Below, piece after piece: positions 42,864 through 52,147 of a stretch of 64,000 nt of DNA. Source of the stretch: Bacillus wiedmannii (GTDB taxonomy: Bacteria > Bacillota > Bacilli > Bacillales > Bacillaceae_G); contig NZ_LOBC01000050.1 of the NCBI RefSeq assembly GCF_001583695.1, positions 62,001 to 126,000 of the forward strand, read 5' to 3'. The translations under genes were made by a program, and so were the position numbers. The notes beneath the pieces were generated by a model that ran no database searches, was not told the origin of the DNA, and saw only the letters and a list, made by a program, of their open reading frames with translations. How positions within the stretch are numbered: the first letter of the stretch is position 1; every line of letters starts with the position of its first letter.

Positions 42864-43676
42864 CTATTTTACAACTGCATCTTCATTAGTTGCAAAACCC
42901 TCTGTCTTTCCCTCTTTTATTTCATAATAATACGAAGGTAATTCTATATTATGTTCTAAGAGATAATCCTCAATTAATGAAATAATCACTTTCAACGTTT
43001 TCAATCGAGCATATAATTTATCGTTACTCGCGATAATTTGCCATTTCGCATTTGGCTTATTTGTTTTTTCAAACATGTCTTCCATTGCTTCAACATACTC
43101 ATCCCATTTTTCACGGTTGCGCCAATCTTCGTCTGTAATTTTCCATTTTTTCAAAGGGTTGTTCTCTCTATCTTTAAACCTCTTTAATTGTTCATCTTTA
43201 CTAATATGATAGAAGAACTTTCCGACTATATAATGATCATCTGTTAATAGTTTTTCAAAATCATTAATCTCATCATATGCTCTCGTCCACTCTTCCTTTG
43301 TAGCAAAACCTTCAACACGCTCAACTAACACACGACCGTACCATGAGCGATCAAAAATAGTAATTTGCCCGTACTGAGGTAATTTCCGCCAGAAACGTTG
43401 CAAGTAATGGTACCGTTTTTCATGAGGTGCTGGTGCTCCAATTGGATTTACTTGGAACCCACGTGGATCAAGGTGTTCTGTCACTCGCTTAATCGCTCCG
43501 CCTTTTCCAGCCGCATCCCAGCCTTCCATAACGAGCATCACTGCGATTTTTTCTTCTTTTACTATTTGCTGTAATGCTAATAAGCGCCTTTGATATTTTT
43601 CAAGTTTCTTATTGTACTTAGATTTCGATTCAATTCTTTTCGTTACATCTACTTTAGCAAGATGTCCATTTTCCAT
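42864..43676 (-). CDS. Polyphosphate kinase 2 family protein
   Basis: A 270-residue cytosolic P-loop enzyme that uses polyphosphate to phosphorylate nucleotides. Walker A is EGWDAAGKGGAI, followed by the lid-associated LDPRGFQVNPIGAPAPHEKR and Walker B as TIFDRSWYGRVLVERVEGF. The one-domain length fits short PPK2 enzymes that phosphorylate NMP or NDP; which class cannot be decided by eye. It may help keep nucleotide pools energised from stored polyphosphate. The start has AAGGGGG. It is monocistronic. Confidence 0.9.
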   Translation of the reverse strand: MENGHLAKVDVTKRIESKSKYNKKLEKYQRRLLALQQIVKEEKIAVMLVMEGWDAAGKGGAIKRVTEHLDPRGFQVNPIGAPAPHEKRYHYLQRFWRKLPQYGQITIFDRSWYGRVLVERVEGFATKEEWTRAYDEINDFEKLLTDDHYIVGKFFYHISKDEQLKRFKDRENNPLKKWKITDEDWRNREKWDEYVEAMEDMFEKTNKPNAKWQIIASNDKLYARLKTLKVIISLIEDYLLEHNIELPSYYYEIKEGKTEGFATNEDAVVK

Positions 43677-43855
43677 AAAACAAATCCCCCTTGTTGTATG
43701 ACAATGTTATTTTAACATATTTTTGGGAATTTTTTCATAATCATATTCCTTTTGACTTATACTTCAAATCGAAAACCGAAATGATAAATCACATCCGTAA
43801 ATACTTTATAGTACATCATTAACGAATGTATATTCCCCTTAAATCCAAAATAAAA

Positions 43856-43893
43856 ACAACCATCATCTTCTACATAAACAAGATGATGGTTGT
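43856..43893 (-). terminator. Terminator of the amino-sugar operon
   Basis: ACAACCATCATCTT / AAGATGATGGTTGTG hairpin and five T on the minus strand, 60 bases past the ROK kinase stop. Confidence 0.88.
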
Positions 43894-43952
43894 GTGAATT
43901 GAATAAAAAAACTCTACACATGTTAACTATTCTCGATAAATATTTTCTAAGA

Positions 43953-44894
43953 TTATATATTCATTGACTTTTCCTCACATCGATTCAACGCTACATAACA
44001 AGCTCCATATACACCAGCATCATTATGTAATGATGCTAAAACGATTTTCACCTTATTTTGATAGATGTCCATTATTTTGTCATAGAACCTTTCTTGAATT
44101 TGTTTCAAAAATGGTTCACCTTGCTCTGTAATACCTCCCCCAATAATAATTAATTCGGGGTTAAATATATAAGTAATATTTACTAAACCAGCAACAACAT
44201 ACTGTAGAAACTGTTCATATACATTTTTCGCCAACCGCTCTCCTCTGTACATACGTTCTATAATTTCTTCACCTGTGATTGTGCCTATCTCTAGCCCTTG
44301 AATTTTGGATGCTTCTTTATACTGACGAATCAATGCCGAAGTCGATGCATATCTCTCATAACATCCCTCTCCGCCACAACTACATTTTTCTCCATTATGA
44401 ACAATTATCATATGACCAAGCTCTCCTGCTAGCCCTTTCACTCCCTGAAGCATTTTGCCATTTGTAATGATTCCACTACCAATCCCGGTTCCAAGTGTGA
44501 TTAAAACAATATGTTCTTTCCCCCTCCCTGCTCCTTTCCACATTTCACCGAGGCAAGCTGAACGAACATCATTTTCAACTATCGCCACATACCCTGTCTC
44601 ACTATAAATGTAATCTGCTATTTTTGTACCGCTATATCCCGAAATATTGGCAGAATACAGAACTTCTCCTTTGATATTATCGATAATCCCACACGATGAT
44701 ACACCTACAGAATGAATTTTATAGCTCTTTTCAAACTCATATAATACTTCACAAATACGATACAAAATTTCTTTCTTTTGATTTTGTACTGGTGTTGTTA
44801 TTTTCCCTTGTTCATGTACTATTCCTTGTTCATCAATCATTGCATATTTTATAAAAGTTCCTCCAATATCAAAACAAGCAACGTACTTCCCCAT
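43953..44894 (-). CDS. ROK-family sugar kinase (predicted GalNAc/amino-sugar kinase)
   Basis: A 313-residue cytosolic kinase. The phosphate loop is CFDIGGTFIKYAMID at the N-terminus, the second phosphate motif is ITLGTGIGSGIITNG, and the ROK zinc site is GEKCSCGGEGCYERYAS (Cys-x-Cys-GG-x-x-Cys), preceded by GHM with its conserved His. It lacks a DNA-binding domain, so it is a kinase rather than a ROK repressor. Being last in an operon for amino-sugar breakdown fed by an ABC importer (which leaves the sugar unphosphorylated), it probably makes the sugar 6-phosphate. The start at ATG 44892-44894 follows GGAAGGGGAG. Confidence 0.88.
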   Translation of the reverse strand: MGKYVACFDIGGTFIKYAMIDEQGIVHEQGKITTPVQNQKKEILYRICEVLYEFEKSYKIHSVGVSSCGIIDNIKGEVLYSANISGYSGTKIADYIYSETGYVAIVENDVRSACLGEMWKGAGRGKEHIVLITLGTGIGSGIITNGKMLQGVKGLAGELGHMIIVHNGEKCSCGGEGCYERYASTSALIRQYKEASKIQGLEIGTITGEEIIERMYRGERLAKNVYEQFLQYVVAGLVNITYIFNPELIIIGGGITEQGEPFLKQIQERFYDKIMDIYQNKVKIVLASLHNDAGVYGACYVALNRCEEKSMNI

Positions 44895-44913
44895 ATTTCT
44901 CCCCTTCCTACTT

Positions 44914-45837
44914 TTAGACAATTATAATTTCATTATAGAAATTCTCTACATTTTTAAGCTGTATGTAACCTGTTATTTCCTCAGCTGCGTTAGCCATTCC
45001 ACACGCCACTGAAAAACGAAGTGCATCCTTTATCCCATACCCCTTTGCGAGTGCTAACGTTATTCCTGCAACCATTGCGTCACCTGAGCCAACAGCATTG
45101 ATAGTTTTTATTTCTGAAATAATTGCCCTTATGCTTCCATCTTTCGTAATAAGTATCGCTCCTTCTCTTCCAAGTGATAACAAAACATACTGCACGCCCC
45201 TCTCGCAGATTTTAGTTGCTTCCGCAATCATTTCTTCCTGTGACACACGTTTTTTTTGAAGCAACTGGCAAATTTCTTGCCTGTTTGGTTTAATTAAAAA
45301 TGGTTTTCCTTGTATGCCATGCAATAATGGTTCTCCACTTGTATCTAATATGAATTTTTTACCATTTCCAGCTGCCTTTTGTGCCAACTGCTGATAAAAT
45401 GAATTTGGAATACCCTTGGGTAAACTTCCCGATGCAACAATAAACTCAAAATCTTTTACTATCCTTTCATATTTTTTTATAAAAAGAGCTATTTCATCCT
45501 CTGAAATAGCTGGTCCTGCTTCTAATACTTCAGTAGCTGACGCAGATTTTTTTGTGATTAACGCTATACAATTGCGAGTTTCTTCTTTAACGGAAACAAA
45601 CTCATCAATAATTGATAAATCTTTCAAGTTTTTTCTTATGAACTCACCATTACTACCACCAAGTAACCCAGCTCCAGTTACTTCTTCTCCTAGCAAACGA
45701 AGTACTCTCGATACATTAATGCCTTTTCCACCCGCAGTTTTTTCATAGTCTTTCGTGCGATGTACTTTGTTTAGTTTTAATTCTCCTAATTCATATCGCA
45801 TATCAACAGATGGATTCAATGTAATTGTCGCAATCAT
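44914..45837 (-). CDS. PfkB-family kinase, tagatose-6-phosphate/1-phosphofructokinase type
   Basis: A 307-residue cytosolic kinase of the LacC/FruK branch. It begins ATITLNPSVDMRYELGELKL, has the early substrate loop KTAGGKGINVSRVLRLLG, and ends with the catalytic NAVGSGDAMVAGITLAL stretch, where Asp is the base. Beside an AgaS-type enzyme and a tagatose-bisphosphate-type aldolase, the natural job is tagatose 6-phosphate to tagatose 1,6-bisphosphate. Fructose-1-phosphate kinase is the alternative. It lies 12 bases after the aldolase gene with an AAGGAG site. Confidence 0.87.
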   Translation of the reverse strand: MIATITLNPSVDMRYELGELKLNKVHRTKDYEKTAGGKGINVSRVLRLLGEEVTGAGLLGGSNGEFIRKNLKDLSIIDEFVSVKEETRNCIALITKKSASATEVLEAGPAISEDEIALFIKKYERIVKDFEFIVASGSLPKGIPNSFYQQLAQKAAGNGKKFILDTSGEPLLHGIQGKPFLIKPNRQEICQLLQKKRVSQEEMIAEATKICERGVQYVLLSLGREGAILITKDGSIRAIISEIKTINAVGSGDAMVAGITLALAKGYGIKDALRFSVACGMANAAEEITGYIQLKNVENFYNEIIIV

Positions 45838-45849
45838 AAGAATATCTCC

Positions 45850-46695
45850 TTACACACGATTTAAACTTTTGCACATCTTTATTTTATCTGCAACAACCCG
45901 TTTCATCGCCATAATTGCATCTGAAAAATATTTACGCGGATCATTTTCTTCTGGATGAGAAAATAAATAATGACGTAATGCTGTTCCGAATGCAATTTTT
46001 AACTCTGTTGCGATATTCACTTTACAAATTCCTAAACGAATCGTTTCTTGCACTAAACTGTCCGATAATCCAGAGGCACCATGTAATACAAGGGGAATAT
46101 CAACTTGCTTTCTAATACTTGTTAATCTTTGTAAATCTAATTTTGGTTTCCCTTTATATAGTCCATGTGCCGTTCCAATTGCAACTGCCAATGAGTCAAT
46201 ATTTGTACGTTCTACAAACTCTTTCGCTTGGTAAGGATCTGTATAAATTGAGTTTTCCACTACTATATCTTCTTCTATTCCTGATAATTGCCCTAACTCA
46301 GCCTCTACTGTTACTCCATTTTGTTTTGCATACGCCGAAACTTCCTGAACAATCTGAATATTTTTTTCGAATGGATGATGTGATGCATCAATCATAACAG
46401 AGCTAACTCCTAAATCGATACAATTTTTAATATCACTTATATCTTCATGATGATCCAAATGTAGACTAATTGGTATATCATATCGCTTTCTCGCTGCTTC
46501 AATCATATGCAAAAGATATTCTTTTCCCATATATTTTATCGTGCCTGGTGTAGCAGCTATAATAACAGGTGACCTAAGCTCTACTGCTGATTCAATTACC
46601 GCTTTTAAAGTTTCTAAATTATGAATATTAAAAGCTGGTACTGCATAGCCCTGTTCTTGTGCATTTCTCAGTATAAATTGATTTGAAACAAGCAT
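45850..46695 (-). CDS. gatY: Class II ketose-bisphosphate aldolase (tagatose-1,6-bisphosphate type)
   Basis: A 281-residue zinc aldolase. The metal ligands are in SLHLDHHED (His pair), EAELGQLSG (Glu) and AIGTAHGLYKGKPKLD and VLHGASGLSD (two His). The sequence AVPAFNIHNLETLKAVIESA at the N-terminus is typical of the GatY/KbaY/FbaA family. The length of about 280 and the operon context favour the tagatose-bisphosphate enzyme, which yields dihydroxyacetone phosphate and glyceraldehyde 3-phosphate. Fructose-bisphosphate aldolase activity cannot be excluded. It lies four bases after the deacetylase gene. Confidence 0.87.
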   Translation of the reverse strand: MLVSNQFILRNAQEQGYAVPAFNIHNLETLKAVIESAVELRSPVIIAATPGTIKYMGKEYLLHMIEAARKRYDIPISLHLDHHEDISDIKNCIDLGVSSVMIDASHHPFEKNIQIVQEVSAYAKQNGVTVEAELGQLSGIEEDIVVENSIYTDPYQAKEFVERTNIDSLAVAIGTAHGLYKGKPKLDLQRLTSIRKQVDIPLVLHGASGLSDSLVQETIRLGICKVNIATELKIAFGTALRHYLFSHPEENDPRKYFSDAIMAMKRVVADKIKMCKSLNRV

Positions 46696-46699
46696 ACTC

Positions 46700-47863
46700 T
46701 CAAATCCTTTCTTTTTTCTTTTTATATTTCATTTCTCCACCAACAACTGTTCCTATAAGATTTAAATCCTCTGTTAATATAAGAAAATCAGCTCTTTTCC
46801 CTGGTGCTATACTTCCAATTTCATTATCTACTCCAATACTTTTAGCAGGAATTAACGAGCCCATATGAACACATTCCCATAACGATGCATTTGTCCATTT
46901 CTCCATATTCTTCACACCATCAATAAATCGAAGTGTACTTCCTGCTAAAGAACCTGCCTCTGTTCGGGCAATGCCGTCTTGCACTTGGACAACAAATTCT
47001 CCTAAATTATATGTGCCATCCCCTAATAAGCCCGCTCGCATACAGTCACTAACTAAACATGTTTTGTCGTATCCTTTACATTTATATAAAATATTCACTA
47101 CACTTGGATGTACATGATGTCCATCTGTAATGATTTCACTATACGCGTGCTCGGTTGAAAGTGCCGCTCCAACAACGCCAGGTTCACGGTGATGTAATCC
47201 TTTCATTCCATTAAACGTATGCACAAAAATCGTCGCTCCTGCTTGAATCGCACTCTGGCATATCTCATAGTTTGCATTCGTATGCCCAATTGCTACACGG
47301 ACATTCTTTTTCACAGCATGACGTATACAAGCAATAGCATCTCTTCTCTCTGGTGCCATTGCAATTTTTTTAATTGTCCCTTCTGATGCAGCAATCCATT
47401 CCTCTAACATTTCAACGGTTGGATCAATAAAATATTTAGGGTTTTGTGCACCTTTATAGACCTCCGTAAAACAAGGTCCCTCAAGAAAAGATCCAATAAT
47501 ACTTGCCCCTTTCACTCCTCTTTTTTTTGCATGAGCTATATTTTTCAAAGCTCCCATTATATTTTCCGAAGAATCAGTTAATGTTGTAGGCAAAAAGCTC
47601 GTAACACCATTTTCCAATAACTTAATAGAGATATTGTTTAACGATTCATATGTGCTATCCATGACATCATGTCCCGCTACACCATGAATATGTGTATCAA
47701 CAAATCCTGGAGAAATAATTCTACCTTCAAAATCCATTACTAACGCTCCGTCTACTATTTCTTCAACATGTTTTAGAAAGTATCCATTTACAATATGTAA
47801 ATATCCACTTTCACGAACACCATCTTCTAGTAGATATATAGCTGCTTTGACGTAGTAGTTCAT
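46700..47863 (-). CDS. nagA: N-acetyl-hexosamine-6-phosphate deacetylase
   Basis: A 387-residue cytosolic amidohydrolase that removes the acetyl group from GlcNAc-6-P or GalNAc-6-P. The metal and active-site motifs are FVDTHIHGVAGHDVMD, FLEGPCFTEVYKGAQNP (metal Glu), IGHTNANYEI, HTFNGMKGLHHREPGVVGAA, and the catalytic Asp in CLVSDCMRAGLLGDG. The operon context (AgaS, tagatose-type steps) suggests GalNAc-6-P as substrate. It lies six bases after the AgaS-type gene, behind AAGGAAAGG. Confidence 0.9.
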   Translation of the reverse strand: MNYYVKAAIYLLEDGVRESGYLHIVNGYFLKHVEEIVDGALVMDFEGRIISPGFVDTHIHGVAGHDVMDSTYESLNNISIKLLENGVTSFLPTTLTDSSENIMGALKNIAHAKKRGVKGASIIGSFLEGPCFTEVYKGAQNPKYFIDPTVEMLEEWIAASEGTIKKIAMAPERRDAIACIRHAVKKNVRVAIGHTNANYEICQSAIQAGATIFVHTFNGMKGLHHREPGVVGAALSTEHAYSEIITDGHHVHPSVVNILYKCKGYDKTCLVSDCMRAGLLGDGTYNLGEFVVQVQDGIARTEAGSLAGSTLRFIDGVKNMEKWTNASLWECVHMGSLIPAKSIGVDNEIGSIAPGKRADFLILTEDLNLIGTVVGGEMKYKKKKERI

Positions 47864-47869
47864 AAATTA

Positions 47870-49057
47870 CTATTCCTTTCCTTTATAAGGATGTACTGTT
47901 ACCCCTTGAACGATACGATTTACACTTCCACTTGGACAAGGGTTATCTGGAGTAATCCCTAATGCAATTGATTTATATAATGCTAAAATTTGTCCGTATA
48001 ATATATAAATAAACGTAATATACATGTCATCTTTTAGATTTCGTCCTTCATTGCATAAAAACGTATTACAATGTCTCCTTGCTTCTTGATTATCTTGATG
48101 TGCTATAACAATAATCTCGCTCCTTTCTTTCTCTTGAAAAATCTCTTTTAATAAATCAAGATCATATTTTTTCGTATACTCATCATTAGATAAAAATAAT
48201 ACAACAACTGTATCCTTATCTAAAATTGATTTCGGTCCGTGCCTAAACCCAAGGGGGGTGTCAAACATAACTGGGATACGACCAGCAGTTAACTCTAGAA
48301 ATTTTAAAGCAGCCTCTCGAGAAAGCCCTTCAAATACGCCTGATCCTAAAAATACAATTTTACGAAATTCCTTTTCTGCAATTCGTTGAATTTCCCGTTC
48401 TTGTTTTTTGATAACATCTTTTCCTATTCTTACAATATCCATAATGCTAGATTCTAAAAGATGGGGATGATTATAGTTACATAACATAAGTGCAGTTAAC
48501 ATCATAGAGGTAAAACTTCCTGTCATCGCGAACCCTTGATCATTTGCCTTCTGTGGCATATACATAACAAAAGCGTTCTCCTTATGTTGAAACTGCTTCG
48601 CTAAATTTCCTTCTTCATTACATGTTAAAATAATATGATAAACTGAATGAATAATTTGTTCTCCTAATTGCACTGCCGCTACACTTTCTGGACTATTTCC
48701 AGAGCGAGCAAAAGATACTAAAATTGTTGGGATGTCTGGCTGAAGATAGTAATAAGGACTTGAGACTATATTTGTTGTTGGAATACTTTCAATATGCATT
48801 TTCTTTAAATCTGTTATTCTTTTTATATATGGAACAATTGTGTCTCCAACAAAAGCGGATGTCCCTGCACCAGTGAAAATAACTCTCACTCGTTCATGCT
48901 TTCTTGAAATACTTGAAAAGAAACCTATAATTTCATGATGCTTGCTTTGAAAATTCAAATATACTTGCTCCCAAAGATCTGGCTGTTGTGCAATCTCTTT
49001 CGCTGTAAAACATGCTCCATATATTTCTCTTATTTCATCATTTGCATGTAATAACAT
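47870..49057 (-). CDS. agaS: AgaS-type SIS-domain sugar-phosphate deaminase/isomerase
   Basis: A 395-residue cytosolic protein with two SIS domains. The first has VIFTGAGTSAFVGDTIVPYI and VSFARSGNSPESVAAVQLGE. The second has KIVFLGSGVFEGLSREAALK and FDTPLGFRHGPKSILDKDTV. Length and motifs match AgaS, which turns galactosamine 6-phosphate into tagatose 6-phosphate and ammonia. It lacks the glutaminase domain of GlmS. It opens the catabolic part of the operon, preceded by an operator-like motif at 49099-49111, so it may have its own promoter. Confidence 0.87.
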   Translation of the reverse strand: MLLHANDEIREIYGACFTAKEIAQQPDLWEQVYLNFQSKHHEIIGFFSSISRKHERVRVIFTGAGTSAFVGDTIVPYIKRITDLKKMHIESIPTTNIVSSPYYYLQPDIPTILVSFARSGNSPESVAAVQLGEQIIHSVYHIILTCNEEGNLAKQFQHKENAFVMYMPQKANDQGFAMTGSFTSMMLTALMLCNYNHPHLLESSIMDIVRIGKDVIKKQEREIQRIAEKEFRKIVFLGSGVFEGLSREAALKFLELTAGRIPVMFDTPLGFRHGPKSILDKDTVVVLFLSNDEYTKKYDLDLLKEIFQEKERSEIIVIAHQDNQEARRHCNTFLCNEGRNLKDDMYITFIYILYGQILALYKSIALGITPDNPCPSGSVNRIVQGVTVHPYKGKE

Positions 49058-49098
49058 TTGAGAACCCCCTTAATATTAGTTCATATCTTATCACGTCA

Positions 49099-49111
49099 TC
49101 ATTACCAGTTG
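49099..49111 (-). promoter_or_regulatory. Candidate GntR operator before agaS
   Basis: Minus strand reads CAACTGGTAATGA, matching the motif found before the importer genes (AACTGGTAATGAC). It sits 42-54 bases before the agaS start. Confidence 0.5.
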
Positions 49112-49149
49112 AATTACAATAAGTATAACCATACTTATTGTAATTCAAC
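49108..49149. repeat. Long perfect inverted repeat at the end of the GntR gene
   Basis: GTTGAATTACAATAAGTAT and its exact complement around a four-base loop. It covers the last five codons and stop of the regulator gene and touches the operator-like motif. There is no T run after it, so it is not a standard terminator; RNA stabilisation or processing is possible. Confidence 0.7.
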
Positions 49150-49854
49150 TGTGTAAGTAAATTTATCTCCTCTTGCAATGGTCTGTGTGTATTCGATTAT
49201 ATTTTCTTTCGCATATGCAATCCGTTCTAGAGATAAAGATGGTTCATTCTTTTCAACTTGTAGCCATGTTGCATGCTCTTTTTCTGCTGCAATCGCTTTG
49301 AAACTTTCCACCGCGCGCGTGATATGGACTTGATATTTTGTACGAAAAATCTCGTACATTGGTGTTTCTTCTAATTCTTTCTTCGTTAAATATGGAAAGA
49401 ACTTTACAGGAATATAAGATGTTTCAAATAGCATCGGTTCTTTATCAGCTAACCTTAGTCTTGTAATTTGATATACCTCTTCTTCATGATTAAGATTCAT
49501 AATTTTCGATATTTTTTTATCGCAATGAATTATGGAAAATGATACGACTGTTGATGATGGAACCTTTCCAAATTTTTTCATTTCTTCTGTGAAACTATAA
49601 AAACGAACCAGGCTTTGATTAAATACACGAGGTGAGACAAAACTCCCTTTACCATGTTTTTTATAAATATATCCTTCTTTTTCCAGTTCTTGCATTGTCT
49701 GTCTTACTGTCGTTCTACTTACATCATGAATCTCACATAGCTCGCGTTCTGATGGAAGCTTATCATGTTCTTGTAAATTCCCAGTTTCAATTTGTTCCAC
49801 AATAATATCCATTAATTGGTAGTATAATGGTGTTCGATTATCTTTTGCAATCAT
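49135..49854 (-). CDS. GntR/HutC-family (UTRA) transcriptional regulator of the amino-sugar genes
   Basis: A 239-residue repressor-type protein. The winged helix at the N-terminus (PLYYQLMDIIVEQIETGNLQ, then KLPSERELCEIHDVSRTTVRQTM) is followed by a UTRA ligand domain (about 90-239) with FYSFTEEMKKFGKVPSS, EEVYQITRLRLADKEPMLFE and ETSYIPVKFFPYL. Such proteins (NagR/YvoA, AgaR2-like) bind phosphorylated amino sugars. It sits between the importer and catabolic genes on the same strand. A related motif (49880-49893) before its own start suggests autoregulation. Confidence 0.92.
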   Translation of the reverse strand: MIAKDNRTPLYYQLMDIIVEQIETGNLQEHDKLPSERELCEIHDVSRTTVRQTMQELEKEGYIYKKHGKGSFVSPRVFNQSLVRFYSFTEEMKKFGKVPSSTVVSFSIIHCDKKISKIMNLNHEEEVYQITRLRLADKEPMLFETSYIPVKFFPYLTKKELEETPMYEIFRTKYQVHITRAVESFKAIAAEKEHATWLQVEKNEPSLSLERIAYAKENIIEYTQTIARGDKFTYTVELQ

Positions 49855-49879
49855 GTTTTACTCCCTCATCTATAAAGTT

Positions 49880-49893
49880 GTTATAACCAGTTT
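49880..49893 (-). promoter_or_regulatory. Candidate GntR operator before the regulator gene
   Basis: Minus strand AAACTGGTTATAAC contains the palindromic core GTTATAAC and matches AACTGGTNATNAC. It lies 26 bases before the regulator start. Confidence 0.45.
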
Positions 49894-50018
49894 ATGGCTA
49901 TTATATCGAATGAAAATAGGAATTACCATCACTTTCTCACATAGAAAGATAAGCTTATTCCAACTGTTAAAATTTACTTTAATCGTACATTTAATTTGTT
50001 CCTTTATATGCGCTCTTC

Positions 50019-51284
50019 TTATTTTGCTGGATTCATCGATTCTTGTAAGTCTGTCACATATTGCTTAAGATTTACTGTTTCACCCGTTATTCTTGATCTT
50101 TCAGCCGCAAAGGCAATCAAATGACTATTTGCCGAAATCATTGCAGACGTTAAACTTTCTGTTTTATTGTTTTTTACCTTTTCGATAAAATCAGTCATAA
50201 TTGCATTATCTGCTCCCATATGTCCACCTTCTATTGTTTCTGGGTAAATCGTTTCAACCTCACCTGAAAAATATTTGACCTTCAATTCATTTAATACATC
50301 ATGACCATGAATTTCACCATGTGTTCCCATAATTTTAAACGTACGGCAACACTCTTTCGTAAACGCAGACATTGTAAAAGCAACTGTTACATCATTATCA
50401 AATAGCAAATTTACTACTTGATGATCTACAACATCATTGTCACAATGGTACACACAACGCCCATAAGGTCCTTTTTTTAATGCCTCCAGTCTATTTTCAA
50501 TGCTTGTATCAATAGAAACTACATTCGCTGGCCATTCATCTCTCTCGTGTAAATACCATTTTAAAGCAGAATATTGGCAGTTTTCTTCAACTTCACAACC
50601 ATCTGTACAACGTAGCGTCGAACCCTTAGGTGCATGTTCGGATTTAAAATGAGTCAAACTTCCAAAAGATGAAATCTTTTCACACTCTGCACCCACAAGC
50701 CATTGTAGCACATCCATATCATGACAACATTTTTGCAAAATCATTGAACTTGATTCAGATTTATTACGCCAATTCCCTCTTACAAAACTATGCGCTTGAT
50801 GCCAATGACCAACATTTTCATTCCATTGAATTGAAACGATGTCCCCTATCTTCTTTTGATCAACAATTTCTTTTAAAGTCCTATAAAATGGTGCATACCT
50901 TAATACGTGACATACTGTTAATAATGCGTTATATCTCGTGGCAGCCTCTGCAATTTCCAATGTCTCTGTAGGGCTTGGTGACATTGGTTTTTCTAATAAA
51001 ATTTTGTATCCCTTCTCAATCGCTTGCATAACAGGTTTATAATGAAACCGGTCGGGCGAACAAATAAGCAATACATCACAAAGCTTTTCTTTCGCTAATA
51101 ACTCTTCCCATGTTTCAAATTGCATATCTTCCGAAACGCTATGCATTTCAGAGAATTTCCGTCTTTTTGCATTATCCAATTCTGCAACCGCAACAAAAGT
51201 TATCTCTGTTGGATGTTCTAACGCGTAAGAAGCATAAGCGTACATTCCACGACTTCCTGCCCCAATTAATGCCGCTGTAATCAT
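50019..51284 (-). CDS. Gfo/Idh/MocA-family NAD(P)-dependent oxidoreductase
   Basis: A 421-residue cytosolic enzyme. The Rossmann start is AALIGAGSRGMYAYASYALE, followed by the family signature ILLEKPMSPSPTETLEIAEA and the catalytic-region CCHDMDVLQWLVG. It is longer than most members and has a cysteine cluster (RCTDGCEVEENC, later CVYHC) that could bind a metal. A few Gfo/Idh/MocA members (GH109) are NAD-dependent glycosidases for N-acetylgalactosamine, and others oxidise glycosides. Its place between the permease and regulator genes makes a role in cleaving or oxidising imported GalNAc-glycosides plausible but unproven. Confidence 0.85.
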   Translation of the reverse strand: MITAALIGAGSRGMYAYASYALEHPTEITFVAVAELDNAKRRKFSEMHSVSEDMQFETWEELLAKEKLCDVLLICSPDRFHYKPVMQAIEKGYKILLEKPMSPSPTETLEIAEAATRYNALLTVCHVLRYAPFYRTLKEIVDQKKIGDIVSIQWNENVGHWHQAHSFVRGNWRNKSESSSMILQKCCHDMDVLQWLVGAECEKISSFGSLTHFKSEHAPKGSTLRCTDGCEVEENCQYSALKWYLHERDEWPANVVSIDTSIENRLEALKKGPYGRCVYHCDNDVVDHQVVNLLFDNDVTVAFTMSAFTKECCRTFKIMGTHGEIHGHDVLNELKVKYFSGEVETIYPETIEGGHMGADNAIMTDFIEKVKNNKTESLTSAMISANSHLIAFAAERSRITGETVNLKQYVTDLQESMNPAK

Positions 51285-51310
51285 TCATATCCTCTCCTAT
51301 TCTATTATTC

Positions 51311-52147
51311 TTATTTTCCACCTGTAATTGTAATTCCTTCAATAAATTGTTTTTGTAAAAAAACAAACAATAACAACATTGGTAAAATCGCTAAAAATGA
51401 TCCCGCCATTAGTACCGGATAGTTTGTTGCATATTGCCCTTGTAGTGAAGATAAACCAACTGACAATGTCATCATATCTGGTGAATTATTTACAATCATC
51501 GGCCACATCAATTCATTCCAAGACCAGAGTGTTGTAAATATACCAAGCGCAATTAAACCTGGTTTCGCAAGAGGCAGCATAACATACCAATAAATTTGGA
51601 AGTGATTGCAACCATCTAATCTTGCTGCTTCTTCTAGTTCCTTTGGAACGCCCATAAAAAACTGACGTAATAAAAAGGTACCAAATGCACTAAATAACCC
51701 AGGTACAATTACCGCTTGTAATGTATTCAACCAATCCAGTTTTACCATAATTAAATATTGTGGAAGCAAAAACACTTGAGCCGGAACCATTAGGACGGAA
51801 AGAGTTAGTAAAAACAGTACATTTCTACCTGGAAATTGTATTCTAGCAAAAGCATAAGCTGCTAATGAGCATAAAAACAACTGCCCGACCGTTCTAGCTA
51901 TTGTAACAATTACAGTATTCATCATAAATTTAAAAAATGGTAATAAGTTGAATATTTCCGTATAATTACTCCACATAAATTGAGATGGGATAATAACTGG
52001 TGAAACTTGAACAGATTCTGTATAAGTTTTTAGAGACGTTAATATCATCCAAATAAAAGGACCAATAGTTAATAAGGCACCTATGATAAGTATTGCATGA
52101 ATCATAATTGTATTTTTATTGACTGCACCTACTCTTTTATTCATCAT
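51311..52147 (-). CDS. Carbohydrate ABC transporter permease (MalG type)
   Basis: A 278-residue membrane protein with six helices. The conserved EAA loop reads ELEEAARLDGCNHFQIYWYV then MLPLAKPGL, the contact site for the ATPase. The C-terminal FVFLQKQFIEGITITGGK is the MalG-type ending. It overlaps the other permease gene by 11 bases, so the two subunits are coupled and should form a heterodimer. Confidence 0.93.
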   Translation of the reverse strand: MMNKRVGAVNKNTIMIHAILIIGALLTIGPFIWMILTSLKTYTESVQVSPVIIPSQFMWSNYTEIFNLLPFFKFMMNTVIVTIARTVGQLFLCSLAAYAFARIQFPGRNVLFLLTLSVLMVPAQVFLLPQYLIMVKLDWLNTLQAVIVPGLFSAFGTFLLRQFFMGVPKELEEAARLDGCNHFQIYWYVMLPLAKPGLIALGIFTTLWSWNELMWPMIVNNSPDMMTLSVGLSSLQGQYATNYPVLMAGSFLAILPMLLLFVFLQKQFIEGITITGGK

